Assembly (NCBI RefSeq): GCF_000971055.1
Contig: NZ_LARW01000072.1
Coordinates: forward strand, 1 to 44,497
Length of the DNA: 44,497 nucleotides
DNA from: Sphingomonas sp. SRS2
GTDB taxonomy: Bacteria; Pseudomonadota; Alphaproteobacteria; Sphingomonadales; Sphingomonadaceae
Reading direction: 5' to 3'
The notes under the pieces were generated by a model. The model did no database searches and was not told the DNA's origin. It saw only the letters and a list, made by a program, of their open reading frames with translations. This document shows positions 1 to 8,292 of this stretch, one piece after another. The position numbers and the translations under genes were made by a program. Position 1 is the stretch's first letter. The number at the start of each line of letters is the position of its first letter.

Positions 1-15
1 CCCCGCCGCGCCACG

Positions 16-49
16 AGGGCCCCGCCGGGCGGGCCCTTGGAGTTTTTTT
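16..49 (+). terminator. Terminator-like hairpin at left edge
   Basis: A 7-bp perfect stem (AGGGCCC at 16-22 with GGGCCCT at 31-37) around a GC-rich loop is followed after five bases by seven T residues (43-49). This is the shape of a rho-independent terminator for a plus-strand gene lying outside the window. The U-tract is slightly displaced from the stem, and the adjoining sequence looks poor in quality. Confidence 0.45.
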
Positions 50-56
50 CCCTGCC

Positions 57-133
57 GTGGAAGGGCTCCGGCCCCCCCCCCCCCCCCACCCCCCCGTAAT
101 ATTCCCCGGGAGGGGGAGGTTGGGTGGGGGGGC
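57..133. other. Homopolymer-rich low-complexity stretch
   Basis: The stretch contains a run of 16 C (72-87), then a run of 7 C (89-95), then G-rich runs. It has no coding appearance, although open frames pass through it. It resembles poor-quality or misassembled sequence near a contig end more than a biological element. Confidence 0.5.
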
Positions 134-166
134 GGGCCGGTACCGCCGTTTCAGCTTCGCTGAAAC
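133..166 (-). repeat. 34-bp dispersed hairpin repeat, copy 1
   Basis: This 34-bp sequence recurs in inverted orientation at 14127-14160 with one mismatch. Both copies contain the hairpin GTTTCAGC-N3-GCTGAAAC followed by GGCGGTACCGGCCCG. This copy sits six bases beyond the stop codon of the dioxygenase gene (minus strand), so it may form the 3' hairpin of that transcript. Confidence 0.75.
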
Positions 167-171
167 AAACT

Positions 172-960
172 CTAATCGAAGCGGAACGCCGAGATCATCG
201 TCTCCATCACGACCTCGCTATAGATGCGATGTCCCGGCCCGTCCGATGCCCCCGCCGCCACCATCAGCGGCAGCAGATGCTCCTCACGCGGATGCGCGAA
301 ACGGCCGCCTGGCGCATCTGCCCAGCCCGCCAGCGCCACTTCGCGCGCGGCGGGATCGCCTTCGATCGCATTCGCCAGCCAGTCGTCGAACGCCACCGAA
401 GGGGCGGTCGCCTCGGCATGGCGATAGGCGCGCATGTTGTGAAAGCTCATCCCCGCGCCGAGAATCAGGACGCCCTCGTCGCGCAACGGCCTGAGCGCCC
501 GACCGGCCCGCCAGGCGAGGCCGGGATCGAGCCGCGTGTCGAGCGACATCTCGACGACCGGCGCGTCGGCATCGGGAAAGGCGACCTTGAGCGGCACGAA
601 CACGCCATGGTCGAGCCCGCGTTCGGCATCGACCCCCGCCTGGAGGCCCGCCGCCTGCAACAGCGCGGCGGCGCGGTCAGCAAGCGCCGGATCGCCTGGG
701 GCCGGATAGCTGAGTTCATAGGTGTGCGGCGGGAAGCCGTAATAGTCGAAGACCAGCGGCGGGTTCGGCGCGCCGGTAAAGGCGAAGCCATCGGTCTCCC
801 AATGGCCCGAGACGATCAGGATCGCGCTGGGCCGTGCGGGCAACCGATCGGGCAGCCCACGCAGAAACGCCGCCATGCCGGTCCATGTCCCCGCAGGGTC
901 GTCCATGAAGAAACAGGGGCCGCCGCCATGCGGAATGTAGAAGCTGGGTTGTCTGGTCAT
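172..960 (-). CDS. LigB/DODA-type extradiol ring-cleavage dioxygenase
   Basis: This 262-residue protein is of the class III extradiol dioxygenase family that includes E. coli YgiD (4,5-DOPA dioxygenase). The family cleaves catechol-type rings with a metal held by histidines. Visible candidates are H11 in the IPHGGGP start, H53 in SGHW, H118 in DHGVFVPL, H174 in SFHNM and H228 in EEHLLPL, all at family positions. Length is normal and it starts at ATG. It stands alone, with its 3' end against a hairpin repeat and its 5' end 73 bases from the tlpA-like stop. The natural substrate cannot be told from sequence. Confidence 0.9.
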   Translation of the reverse strand: MTRQPSFYIPHGGGPCFFMDDPAGTWTGMAAFLRGLPDRLPARPSAILIVSGHWETDGFAFTGAPNPPLVFDYYGFPPHTYELSYPAPGDPALADRAAALLQAAGLQAGVDAERGLDHGVFVPLKVAFPDADAPVVEMSLDTRLDPGLAWRAGRALRPLRDEGVLILGAGMSFHNMRAYRHAEATAPSVAFDDWLANAIEGDPAAREVALAGWADAPGGRFAHPREEHLLPLMVAAGASDGPGHRIYSEVVMETMISAFRFD

Positions 961-1032
961 CCCTGAAAGATCGGCCGGTCGGGCCGCGCTTTCAATCGCA
1001 GGGATCGAAACACAGCGTTCGTCACCACCGGC

Positions 1033-1575
1033 CTATCCTCCGATCGCGTCGCTGATCAGCTTCTTCGCGGGTGCGCCGTTCCAGTCCATCATGCCGTAGA
1101 CGCGCCACATTTCCTTGCCCTGCGCGTCGTAGAAGATCGTCGTTGGCAGCGTCTCGGTGCCCAGTTCGGCCATCAGCACATTCTGCTGGTCGCTATATTG
1201 GGTCAGCGCCTTGAAGCCCTTCTCCTTGAAGAAGGGCGCGATCACCTTCGCGCCCTCGAGGTCCTGGCTCACCGTGATCAGCCGGAAGCGCTCGTCCTGC
1301 GTGGCGATCTTTTCCAGCGTCGGCATCTCGGCGACGCAGGGCGCACACCAGGTCGCCCACAGGTTGACCATCAGCGGCTTGCCCCGGAACTGGGTCAGCG
1401 TCGCCGGGCCGCCGCCCGGCGCCGTGAAGGGAATCGCCGGCATTTGCTTGCCACGTTGCGAAATATCGACCCTTCCGACCGATTCGGCGGGCGGCCCGCC
1501 TTGCGGCGCATCCTTGGGTTTACTATCGCAGGCGGCCAGCGCCAGCATGAGGAGACAGGCGATCAACGGCCGCAC
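1033..1575 (-). CDS. TlpA-like thiol:disulfide oxidoreductase lipoprotein
   Basis: This is a thioredoxin-fold protein (180 aa) that probably reduces or exchanges disulfides on the periplasmic face of the inner membrane, as in cytochrome c maturation. The start is GTG at 1573-1575, placed by the GGAG Shine-Dalgarno just upstream and by the signal peptide beginning MRPLIACLL. The open frame runs further upstream but only antisense to argH. The lipobox LAAC puts the lipid on C16, and D17 at +2 suggests inner-membrane retention. The redox motif WCAPC has C77 and C80. The gene is divergent from argH with only 16 bases between the two start codons. Confidence 0.9.
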   Translation of the reverse strand: MRPLIACLLMLALAACDSKPKDAPQGGPPAESVGRVDISQRGKQMPAIPFTAPGGGPATLTQFRGKPLMVNLWATWCAPCVAEMPTLEKIATQDERFRLITVSQDLEGAKVIAPFFKEKGFKALTQYSDQQNVLMAELGTETLPTTIFYDAQGKEMWRVYGMMDWNGAPAKKLISDAIGG

Positions 1576-1591
1576 GGATAACTCCAACAAG

Positions 1592-2971
1592 ATGTGGGGA
1601 GGGCGCTTCGCTGAAGGGCCCGCCGCGGTGATGCGCGAGATTAACGCCTCGATACCCTTCGACAAGCGGCTGTGGCAACAGGACATCGCCGGATCGAAGG
1701 CGCATGTCGCCATGCTGGCGAAGCAGAAGATCGTCACCGAGGCCGATGCCGCCACGATAAGCGAAGGTCTGGACAAGGTCGCCGAGGAATATCGCACCCA
1801 GGGCGTGCCGGTCGATCTCGCGCTCGAGGACATCCACATGGCGACCGAGGGCCGGCTTGCCGAGCTGATCGGCGCGCCCGCCGGACGGCTGCATACCGCG
1901 CGCTCGCGCAACGATCAGGTCGCGACCGACTTCAAGCTGTGGGTGCGCGACGCGATCGACGCCGTCGACGCCGGCCTCGCCGCGTTTCAGGCCGCGCTCG
2001 TCACCCGCGCCGGCGAACATGCCGCGAGCGTGATGCCGGGCTTCACCCATCTCCAGGTCGCCCAGCCGGTCACGCTCGGCCACCATCTGATGGCCTATTA
2101 TGAAATGGCGTCGCGTGATCGCAGCCGCTTTGCCGATGCGCGCGCGCGGCTCAACCTGTCGCCGCTGGGCGCCGCCGCGCTCGCGGGCACCGGCTTCCCG
2201 ATCGATCGGGCGATGACTGCGGAGGCGCTCGGCTTCGACGGGCCCACCCGCAATTCGCTCGATTCGGTCTCCGATCGCGATTTCGCGCTCGACTATCTGA
2301 TGGCGGCAACCCAGCTCAGCCTGCATCTGTCGCGGCTCGCCGAAGAGTTTATTGTATGGGCGAGCCAGCCATACAGTTTCGTCAAGCTGCCCGACAGCTA
2401 TTCGACCGGCTCGTCGATCATGCCGCAGAAGCGCAACCCCGACGCCGCCGAGCTGGTGCGCGGCCATGCCGGGCGGATCGCCGGCTGCATGACCGCGCTG
2501 GTCATGACGATGAAGGGTCTGCCGCTCGCCTATTCGAAGGACATGCAGGACGACAAGCCGCCGGTGTTCGAGGCGCACGACCTGCTCGCGCTGTCGATCG
2601 CGGCGATGACCGGGATGGTCGAGACCTGCGAGTTCGTGACGCCACGGCTGCGCCAGGCCGCGGAGGCAGGCTTCTCGACCGCGACCGACCTTGCCGACTG
2701 GCTGGTCCGCGTCGCCGACATCCCGTTCCGCGAGGCGCACCACATTACCGGCACCGCGGTGAAGCTGGCCGAGCGCGAGGGGCTGGCGCTCGACAAGCTG
2801 CCGATTGAAGCACTGAAGGCGATCGACGAGCGGATCGACGAGCGCGTCTATGCCGCGCTTTCGGTCGATGCCTCGGTCGCCAGCCGGGCGAGCTTCGGCG
2901 GCACCGCCCCCGAACAGGTCCGCGCGCGTATCGCCGAGGCGCGGTCGGCTTTAGGATTGGACAGCGAATGA
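1592..2971 (+). CDS. argH: Argininosuccinate lyase
   Basis: ArgH splits argininosuccinate into arginine and fumarate, the last step of arginine synthesis; it is a cytosolic tetramer. The 459-residue length is normal. It opens with [10 protein letters not shown], contains HTARSRNDQ near residue 101, and carries the fumarase/ASL signature [12 protein letters not shown] around residues 274-284, with the catalytic serine in the SS pair. The start is the first ATG of the conserved domain; the longer open frame upstream is antisense to the tlpA-like gene. No strong Shine-Dalgarno is visible. The stop overlaps the next gene by four bases. Confidence 0.97.
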   Translation: MWGGRFAEGPAAVMREINASIPFDKRLWQQDIAGSKAHVAMLAKQKIVTEADAATISEGLDKVAEEYRTQGVPVDLALEDIHMATEGRLAELIGAPAGRLHTARSRNDQVATDFKLWVRDAIDAVDAGLAAFQAALVTRAGEHAASVMPGFTHLQVAQPVTLGHHLMAYYEMASRDRSRFADARARLNLSPLGAAALAGTGFPIDRAMTAEALGFDGPTRNSLDSVSDRDFALDYLMAATQLSLHLSRLAEEFIVWASQPYSFVKLPDSYSTGSSIMPQKRNPDAAELVRGHAGRIAGCMTALVMTMKGLPLAYSKDMQDDKPPVFEAHDLLALSIAAMTGMVETCEFVTPRLRQAAEAGFSTATDLADWLVRVADIPFREAHHITGTAVKLAEREGLALDKLPIEALKAIDERIDERVYAALSVDASVASRASFGGTAPEQVRARIAEARSALGLDSE

Positions 2972-3213
2972 ACAGCCGCACGATCCTCGCTGCCGTCGCG
3001 CTGCTCGCGCTCGCCGCCTGCGGCAAGCGCGACGCGCTGCGCCCCGCCGACGGCCACAGCCTGCCGCCAAAACCCGCGACCGCCGCCGCCCAGCCCGATG
3101 TCGACACGCTGCTGACCCCACCGGTCGAGACCCGGCCCGGTCGCAACGACGACGTACTGCGCCGTTCGGAAGAGCGGCCGGACGACCGCTTCAATCTGCC
3201 GCCCCCGGGCTGA
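2968..3213 (+). CDS. Small lipoprotein, LptM-like, between argH and lysA
   Basis: This 81-residue protein has a signal peptide and lipobox ([18 protein letters not shown], lipid on C18). A short Pro- and Asp-rich tail follows, beginning [11 protein letters not shown]. Small lipoproteins in the same place before lysA or dapF are common in proteobacteria. They include LptM (YifL), which helps mature the LptD-LptE translocon, and the first residues after the Cys are loosely similar. It is coupled to argH through an ATGA overlap. Lipoprotein nature is clear; the LptM role is inference. Confidence 0.8.
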   Translation: MNSRTILAAVALLALAACGKRDALRPADGHSLPPKPATAAAQPDVDTLLTPPVETRPGRNDDVLRRSEERPDDRFNLPPPG

Positions 3214-3221
3214 TCTTTTGC

Positions 3222-3309
3222 CGTCGCCCCGGCGGAGGCCGGGGCCGCCACGCGCTTGGGGCGACGTCGCGATCTGCCTCCAGCGGCCCCGGCCTCCGCC
3301 GGGGCGACG
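3222..3309. repeat. Dispersed inverted repeat (family A), copy 1
   Basis: Two 27-bp arms (3222-3248 and 3283-3309) are exact reverse complements and start with CGTCGCCCCGGCGGAGGCC. About 34 bp separate them. Related arms occur at 25915, 38982 and 41262. The element lies just beyond the lipoprotein stop and 18 bases before lysA, so it could form a strong hairpin in the argH-lysA transcript. Confidence 0.85.
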
Positions 3310-3327
3310 ATTTGAACAGGGACCCGC

Positions 3328-4599
3328 ATGGATCATTTCGAGCTCATTAACGGCGTTCTCCACGCCGAGGACGTTGCGCTGCCCGCGATCGCCGAGGCGG
3401 TGGGCACCCCGGTCTATGTCTATTCGACCGCGACGATCGAGCGGCATGTCGCAGTGTTCAAGGTCGCGCTGGCCGATGTCGAATCGGGTCCCGAGGGGCC
3501 GCTGATCGCTTTCGCGGTGAAGGCCAACCCCAATCGCGGCGTGCTGGCGACGCTGGCCAGGGCCGGGCTCGGCGCCGATGTCGTCTCGGGCGGCGAGCTG
3601 TTGCGCGCGCGTGCGGCGGGGATCGCCGCCGACAGGATCGTCTTCTCCGGCGTCGGCAAGACCGCCGATGAGATGCGGCTGGGGCTCGGCGAGGGCATTT
3701 TCCAGTTCAACATAGAATCCGAGCCCGAAGCCGAAATGCTGTCCGAAGTCGCGCTGGCGATGGGGCTGCGCGCGCCGGTGGCCTTCCGGATCAATCCCAA
3801 TGTCGTCGCGGGCACCCATGCGAAGATCTCGACCGGCGGGTCCGAGGACAAATTCGGCGTCGCCTATGATCGCGCGCTCGCTGCCTATGCCCATGCCGCG
3901 GGGCTGCCCGGCCTCGATATCCGCGGTGTCGCGGTCCATATCGGCAGTCAGCTGACCGACCTTGGCCCGTCGCGCGCCGCGTTCGAAAAGATCGGCGCGC
4001 TGATCGCCGATCTGCGCGCCGCCGGCCATGCCATCGTCACCGCCGATCTCGGCGGCGGGCTCGGCGTGCCTTATGATCCCGCGAAGCCGATCCCGCCGCT
4101 GCCCGCCGATTATGGCGCGATGGTGTGCGAGGTGACGCGCGGCTGGAACGTCCGGTTGCTGTTCGAGCCGGGCCGGGTGATCGTCGGCAATGCCGGGGTG
4201 CTGCTCAGCCGGGTGATCCGGGTCAAGCCGGGGGTCAGCGATCCGTTCGTCGTCGTCGACGCGGCGATGAACGACCTGATGCGCCCCAGCCTCTATGACG
4301 CATGGCACGATATCCGCGCGGTTTCGCCAGACGGTGCCGTAATGACGGCCAATATCGTGGGGCCCATCTGTGAAAGCGGCGACACTTTCGCCAAGAAGAG
4401 AGTTATGGATACCGTCGGGCCGGGGGACCTCGTTACTTTCATGACGGCGGGCGCTTATGGGGCGACGATGGCCAATACCTATAATTCACGCGCCTTGACG
4501 CCTGAAGTGCTGGTGAGCGGGGATCAGTGGGCGGTGGTTCGGGAGAGGCAGCCGATCGAGGCACTCATCGCGGCGGACAAGCTTCCGCCGTGGATATAG
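3328..4599 (+). CDS. lysA: Diaminopimelate decarboxylase
   Basis: LysA removes CO2 from meso-diaminopimelate to give lysine, using PLP in a fold III barrel. The 423-residue length is typical. The PLP lysine is K65 in FAVKANPN, the glycine-rich phosphate loop is seen in DLGGGLGVPY, and the active-site cysteine lies in GPICESGDTF of the C-terminal domain. The gene follows argH and the lipoprotein, separated from them by the inverted repeat, and is followed 48 bases later by galU. Confidence 0.97.
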   Translation: MDHFELINGVLHAEDVALPAIAEAVGTPVYVYSTATIERHVAVFKVALADVESGPEGPLIAFAVKANPNRGVLATLARAGLGADVVSGGELLRARAAGIAADRIVFSGVGKTADEMRLGLGEGIFQFNIESEPEAEMLSEVALAMGLRAPVAFRINPNVVAGTHAKISTGGSEDKFGVAYDRALAAYAHAAGLPGLDIRGVAVHIGSQLTDLGPSRAAFEKIGALIADLRAAGHAIVTADLGGGLGVPYDPAKPIPPLPADYGAMVCEVTRGWNVRLLFEPGRVIVGNAGVLLSRVIRVKPGVSDPFVVVDAAMNDLMRPSLYDAWHDIRAVSPDGAVMTANIVGPICESGDTFAKKRVMDTVGPGDLVTFMTAGAYGATMANTYNSRALTPEVLVSGDQWAVVRERQPIEALIAADKLPPWI

Positions 4600-4647
4600 A
4601 CTGACGCGCATCGGGGGCGGCAAAATCGCTAGAAGGATGTTTTCTGC

Positions 4648-5517
4648 ATGAAGCCTGTCCGCAAGGCCATCTTTCCCGTCGCCGGTTTCGGCACACGGTT
4701 CCTACCCGCCACCAAGGCCGTTCCCAAGGAGATGCTGCCCGTCGTCGACCGGCCGCTGATCCAATATGCCGTCGACGAGGCGCGCGCGGCCGGGATCGAG
4801 CAGATGATCTTCGTCACCGGCCGCAACAAATATGCGATCGAGGATTATTTCGACAGCGCCTATGAGATCGAGGCCGAACTCTCGAGGAAGAACAAGACGT
4901 CCTTCCTCGACATCCTCGAAAAGACGAGGCTCGCCCCCGGCCAGGCGGCGTTCGTCCGCCAGCAGCAGATGCTCGGCCTCGGCCATGCCGTCGCCTGCGC
5001 CCGCCATCTGGTAGGCGACGAGCCCTTCGCGGTGCTGCTGCCCGACGAACTGCTGTGGAATCCGGCCTCACCCTGCCTGAAGCAGATGGCCGCAACATAT
5101 GACGCCAAGGGCGGCAATGTCGTCGCGGTGCTCGAAGTGCCCGAGGACCAGACCCACAAATATGGCATTGTCGATCCCGGCGCAGCCGAAGGCCGCGTTA
5201 CCGAAATTCGCAAGATGGTCGAGAAGCCCGCCGCTGGCGCCGCCCCGTCGCGTCTCGCGATCGTCGGCCGCTACATCCTCCAGCCCGAAATCTTCGACCT
5301 GCTCGACAAGGGCGAGCGCGGCGCGGGCGGTGAGATCCAGCTGACCGACGCGATGGCCAAGCTGGTCGGCGTCCAGCCTTTCCATGCCCAGACCTTCGAT
5401 GGCGACCGGCATGACTGCGGCGACAATGCCGGCTTCATCCAAGCCAATATCGCGCTGGCGCTCGAACGGCCCGAGATCGCCGATTCGATCCGCGCTTTCA
5501 TCAAGACGCTGAAATAG
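4648..5517 (+). CDS. galU: UTP-glucose-1-phosphate uridylyltransferase
   Basis: GalU makes UDP-glucose from UTP and glucose-1-phosphate, feeding exopolysaccharide, LPS and glycan synthesis. The 289-residue protein has the nucleotidyltransferase start FPVAGFGTRFLPATKAVPKE (residues 9-28) and the downstream LPDELLW segment. The length matches bacterial GalU. A GAAGGA Shine-Dalgarno lies slightly far from the ATG. It converges with the aldo/keto reductase gene, leaving 23 bases between stops. Confidence 0.96.
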   Translation: MKPVRKAIFPVAGFGTRFLPATKAVPKEMLPVVDRPLIQYAVDEARAAGIEQMIFVTGRNKYAIEDYFDSAYEIEAELSRKNKTSFLDILEKTRLAPGQAAFVRQQQMLGLGHAVACARHLVGDEPFAVLLPDELLWNPASPCLKQMAATYDAKGGNVVAVLEVPEDQTHKYGIVDPGAAEGRVTEIRKMVEKPAAGAAPSRLAIVGRYILQPEIFDLLDKGERGAGGEIQLTDAMAKLVGVQPFHAQTFDGDRHDCGDNAGFIQANIALALERPEIADSIRAFIKTLK

Positions 5518-5540
5518 GGCTGTCGCCGTACTGGCGGAGC

Positions 5541-6527
5541 CTAAGCGAAATCCTCGGTCGTCACAGTCGACTGCATCGCCGCATTGTAGCGGCTGCCGGC
5601 GACCGTCCGCTCGTTGATCAGCGCGTCGAGCGCCGCCATCTGCGCGTCCGACAGCGTGACGCCGTTCGCGCCGATATTCTCCTCGGCATGGGCGATGCTC
5701 TTGGTTCCGGGAATCGTCACCAGATCGGCGTCGCGGTGGAGCAGCCAGGCGAGCGCGAGTTGCGCCGGGGTGCAGCCGGCCTCCGCCGCGATTGCGCGAT
5801 AGCCGTCGAGCAGCGCGAGGTTATGGCTATAATGCGGTTCCTGAAAGCGCGGCATGGCGGTCCTGAAATCATCATTGGCCAGCATGGTGCCCGGCCCGAA
5901 GTCACCCGTCAGGAATCCGCGGCCGACCGGCGAGAAGGCGACGAAGGTCGTGCCCAGTTCGCGGCAGGCGTCGAGTCCGGCAATTTCGGGATTGCGGGTC
6001 CACAGCGAATACTCGGTCTGGAGCGCGGCGATCGGATGGACGCGATGCGCGCGGCGCAGCTGCTCCGCCGAAACCTCGGACAGGCCGATCAACCCGATCT
6101 TGCCCGCCTCGACCGCGCGGGCGAGCGCCCCCACCGAGTCCTCGATCGGCACCTGCGGATCGGGCCGATGGAGATAATAGAGATCGATATGGTCGACGCC
6201 GAGCCGCTGCAGGCTGAGTTCGAGCGTCTGCGCGATCGTCGCCGGGGATCCGTCGGGGGTCCGCGTCCCGGGGCGGAAACCACATTTCGAGGCGAGGACA
6301 TAGTCGCCACGCCGGTCCTTCAGGACGCGGCCGATCCGGGTCTCGCTGACCCCTTCGCCATAGATCGCGGCGGTGTCGAGAAAATCATAGCCGATGTCGA
6401 GTGCGTGATGGAGCAGCCGCTCAGCCTGGGCTTCGGACGGGTCGGCGCCATAGGCCGCGCTCAGGCTCATACAGCCCAGACCTATGGGGTTGATCTTGTG
6501 ACGACCGATGTTGCGCTTCGAAACCAC
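5541..6527 (-). CDS. Aldo/keto reductase
   Basis: This is an NADPH-dependent carbonyl reductase of the AKR superfamily (328 aa), close to YajO/YhdN-type members. The tetrad is visible: D51 and Y56 in FLDTAAIYGEG, K81 in ASKCG, and H120 in LYYLHRPD. The start is GTG at 6525-6527, chosen for the AAGGAG Shine-Dalgarno eight bases upstream and because the longer frame runs antisense into the siroheme gene. The substrate is unknown. It is divergent from the siroheme synthase gene. Confidence 0.92.
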   Translation of the reverse strand: MVSKRNIGRHKINPIGLGCMSLSAAYGADPSEAQAERLLHHALDIGYDFLDTAAIYGEGVSETRIGRVLKDRRGDYVLASKCGFRPGTRTPDGSPATIAQTLELSLQRLGVDHIDLYYLHRPDPQVPIEDSVGALARAVEAGKIGLIGLSEVSAEQLRRAHRVHPIAALQTEYSLWTRNPEIAGLDACRELGTTFVAFSPVGRGFLTGDFGPGTMLANDDFRTAMPRFQEPHYSHNLALLDGYRAIAAEAGCTPAQLALAWLLHRDADLVTIPGTKSIAHAEENIGANGVTLSDAQMAALDALINERTVAGSRYNAAMQSTVTTEDFA

Positions 6528-6607
6528 GATATTCTCCTTGGATCGGCCTCGTCTGCCATGCGCGAAGCCGCTTGGCAAAGCCCTCCCCGCGCGCGACAAG
6601 ACGTTCG

Positions 6608-7378
6608 ATGCACAGCCTGCCGATCTTCCTGACGCTGACTGGCCAGCCCGTCGTCGTGATCGGCGACGGCGCGATCGCCGGGGCGAAGCGCCGGCTGGTC
6701 GAGCGCGCCGGCGGCGTGCCGGTCGGCGAGGATGACCCCCACGCCCGGATCGGCTTCGTCGCGATCGGGGACGACCAGGCGGCCGAGGCAGCGGCGGCGC
6801 GGCTTCGCGCGCGCGGCCTGCTGATCAACGTAGCCGACCGTCCCGCGCTGTGCGACTTCACCCTGCCCGCGATCGTCGACCGCGATCCGGTGCTGGTCGC
6901 GATCGGCACCGGTGGCCGCTCGGCGGGGCTCGCCAAGGCGCTGCGCCAGCGGTTCGAGGCACTTCTGCCCGCCGATCTCGGCCGCCTCGCCGATGCCCTG
7001 TTCGCCGCCCGCGCCGCGATCCGCACCCGCTGGGCCGATGCCGATGCGCGCCGCAGGGCGATCGACGCCGGGCTCGCCGAAGATGGTCCGCTCGATCCGT
7101 TGCGGGCCGGCGGCGCGGCTGGCGTCACGCCTTGGCTGGACGCGGCGGACGACGCGACGGCCGACCGTCTCGTCCACATCCGGCTGCGCTCGGCCGATCC
7201 CGACGATCTCACCCTCGCCGAGGCGCGCCTGCTCGGCCAGGCCGACCGGGTCTTTCACCGCCCCGGCGTGCCCGCCGCCATCCTCGCCCGCGCCCGCGCC
7301 GATGCCGATCGGATCGGATGCGGTGCTCCCCCCGCCATGCCCGGCTCCGGGCTCTCGATCGATCTGGACCCTGTATGA
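6608..7378 (+). CDS. Siroheme synthase N-terminal domain protein (precorrin-2 dehydrogenase/ferrochelatase)
   Basis: This 256-residue protein resembles the CysG-B/Met8 half of siroheme synthase, which oxidises precorrin-2 with NAD+ and inserts iron. The NAD-binding loop GDGAIAGAKR lies at about residues 19-28, followed by NVADRPALCDFTLPAIVDRD and GTGGRSAGLAK as in CysG. The methyltransferase half is absent. However, residues 190-236 (RSADPDDLTLAEARLLGQAD) still resemble the first strand and helix of a uroporphyrinogen-III methyltransferase. The start fits the conserved HSLPIFL opening. The stop overlaps the next start (ATGA). Confidence 0.88.
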   Translation: MHSLPIFLTLTGQPVVVIGDGAIAGAKRRLVERAGGVPVGEDDPHARIGFVAIGDDQAAEAAAARLRARGLLINVADRPALCDFTLPAIVDRDPVLVAIGTGGRSAGLAKALRQRFEALLPADLGRLADALFAARAAIRTRWADADARRRAIDAGLAEDGPLDPLRAGGAAGVTPWLDAADDATADRLVHIRLRSADPDDLTLAEARLLGQADRVFHRPGVPAAILARARADADRIGCGAPPAMPGSGLSIDLDPV

Positions 7379-8289
7379 CGCCAAGCTGGACTATCGACGA
7401 ACGGCCCAACGCCCCCTTTTGCTGGGTCCATATCGACGGCCGCGACGCCGAGGCGATGCGCTGGCTCGATGGCGACGCGCATGGCCTGCCCGAGACCGCG
7501 CGCTTCAACCTGACCACCGCAGAGACCCGGCCGCGCTGCCAGCCGCTCGGCAACGGCGTAATCATCAATCTGCGCGGGCCGCGCCGGAATGAAGCCGAGG
7601 ATGGCGACGCGCTCGTCTCGATCCGCATCTGGGCCGAGCGCGGCCGCATCGTCTCGGTCTCCTATCGGCGGATGGCGGGGCTCGGCGCGCTGCGCCAGCG
7701 CATGGAGAAGGGCGAATTCCTCGATCCCGGCGACCTGATCGCCGCTTTGTCGATCCAGATCGCGCATCACCTCGATCCGGTCGTCGCCGACCTCGGCGAT
7801 CAGGTCGACGATTGCGAGCTCGCGCTGTCGGGCGAGGGCTATACGCTGCGCCGCGAGATCGCCAAGGCGCGTTCGACCGCGATCAGCTACCGCCGCTTCG
7901 TGGTGCCGCAGCGCCAGGCGCTCGAAGCCATGTCATTGCTTGAGATGGACTGGATCGAGGATGAGGACCGCATCCACCTCCGCGAGGCCGCCGACCGTTT
8001 CGCCCGCATGGCCGAGGAGCTCGAGGCGATCCGCGAGCGATCGGCGCTGCTCCATGAACAGATCACCGATCTGCGCGCCGAGAAGATCGACAACCGGTCG
8101 CTGATCATCGCCGTGGTCGCGCTGATCTTCCTGCCGCTGACCTTCGTGACCGGACTGTTCGGGATGAACGTCGACGGCATTCCTTATGCCCACCACCCGC
8201 TGTCCTTCTGGGCGGTGACGGGGTTCAGCGTCCTCGTCGGCGCGGCGGTCGCGGGCTATTTCATCTTTGCGCGCTGGTTTCGCAGCTAG
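7375..8289 (+). CDS. CorA/ZntB-family divalent cation transporter
   Basis: This 304-residue inner-membrane transporter of the CorA superfamily is closer to ZntB (zinc) in length and start. It has a large soluble N-terminal domain and a long charged helix at about residues 150-235. Two C-terminal membrane segments flank the GMN filter motif at residues 263-265 (GLFGMNVDG). The ATG overlaps the siroheme gene stop, so the two are translationally coupled. The longer frame upstream is a shadow of that gene. Mg2+ or Zn2+ cannot be decided from sequence. Confidence 0.92.
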   Translation: MTPSWTIDERPNAPFCWVHIDGRDAEAMRWLDGDAHGLPETARFNLTTAETRPRCQPLGNGVIINLRGPRRNEAEDGDALVSIRIWAERGRIVSVSYRRMAGLGALRQRMEKGEFLDPGDLIAALSIQIAHHLDPVVADLGDQVDDCELALSGEGYTLRREIAKARSTAISYRRFVVPQRQALEAMSLLEMDWIEDEDRIHLREAADRFARMAEELEAIRERSALLHEQITDLRAEKIDNRSLIIAVVALIFLPLTFVTGLFGMNVDGIPYAHHPLSFWAVTGFSVLVGAAVAGYFIFARWFRS

Positions 8290-8292
8290 GCC

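Noticed and set aside
1523-2743. 406-codon open frame antisense to argH
   Set aside because: Shadow of argH; no recognisable domain.
2848-4308. 486-codon open frame antisense to lysA and argH
   Set aside because: Shadow of two well-identified genes; no domain, no Shine-Dalgarno, and it crosses the inverted repeat.
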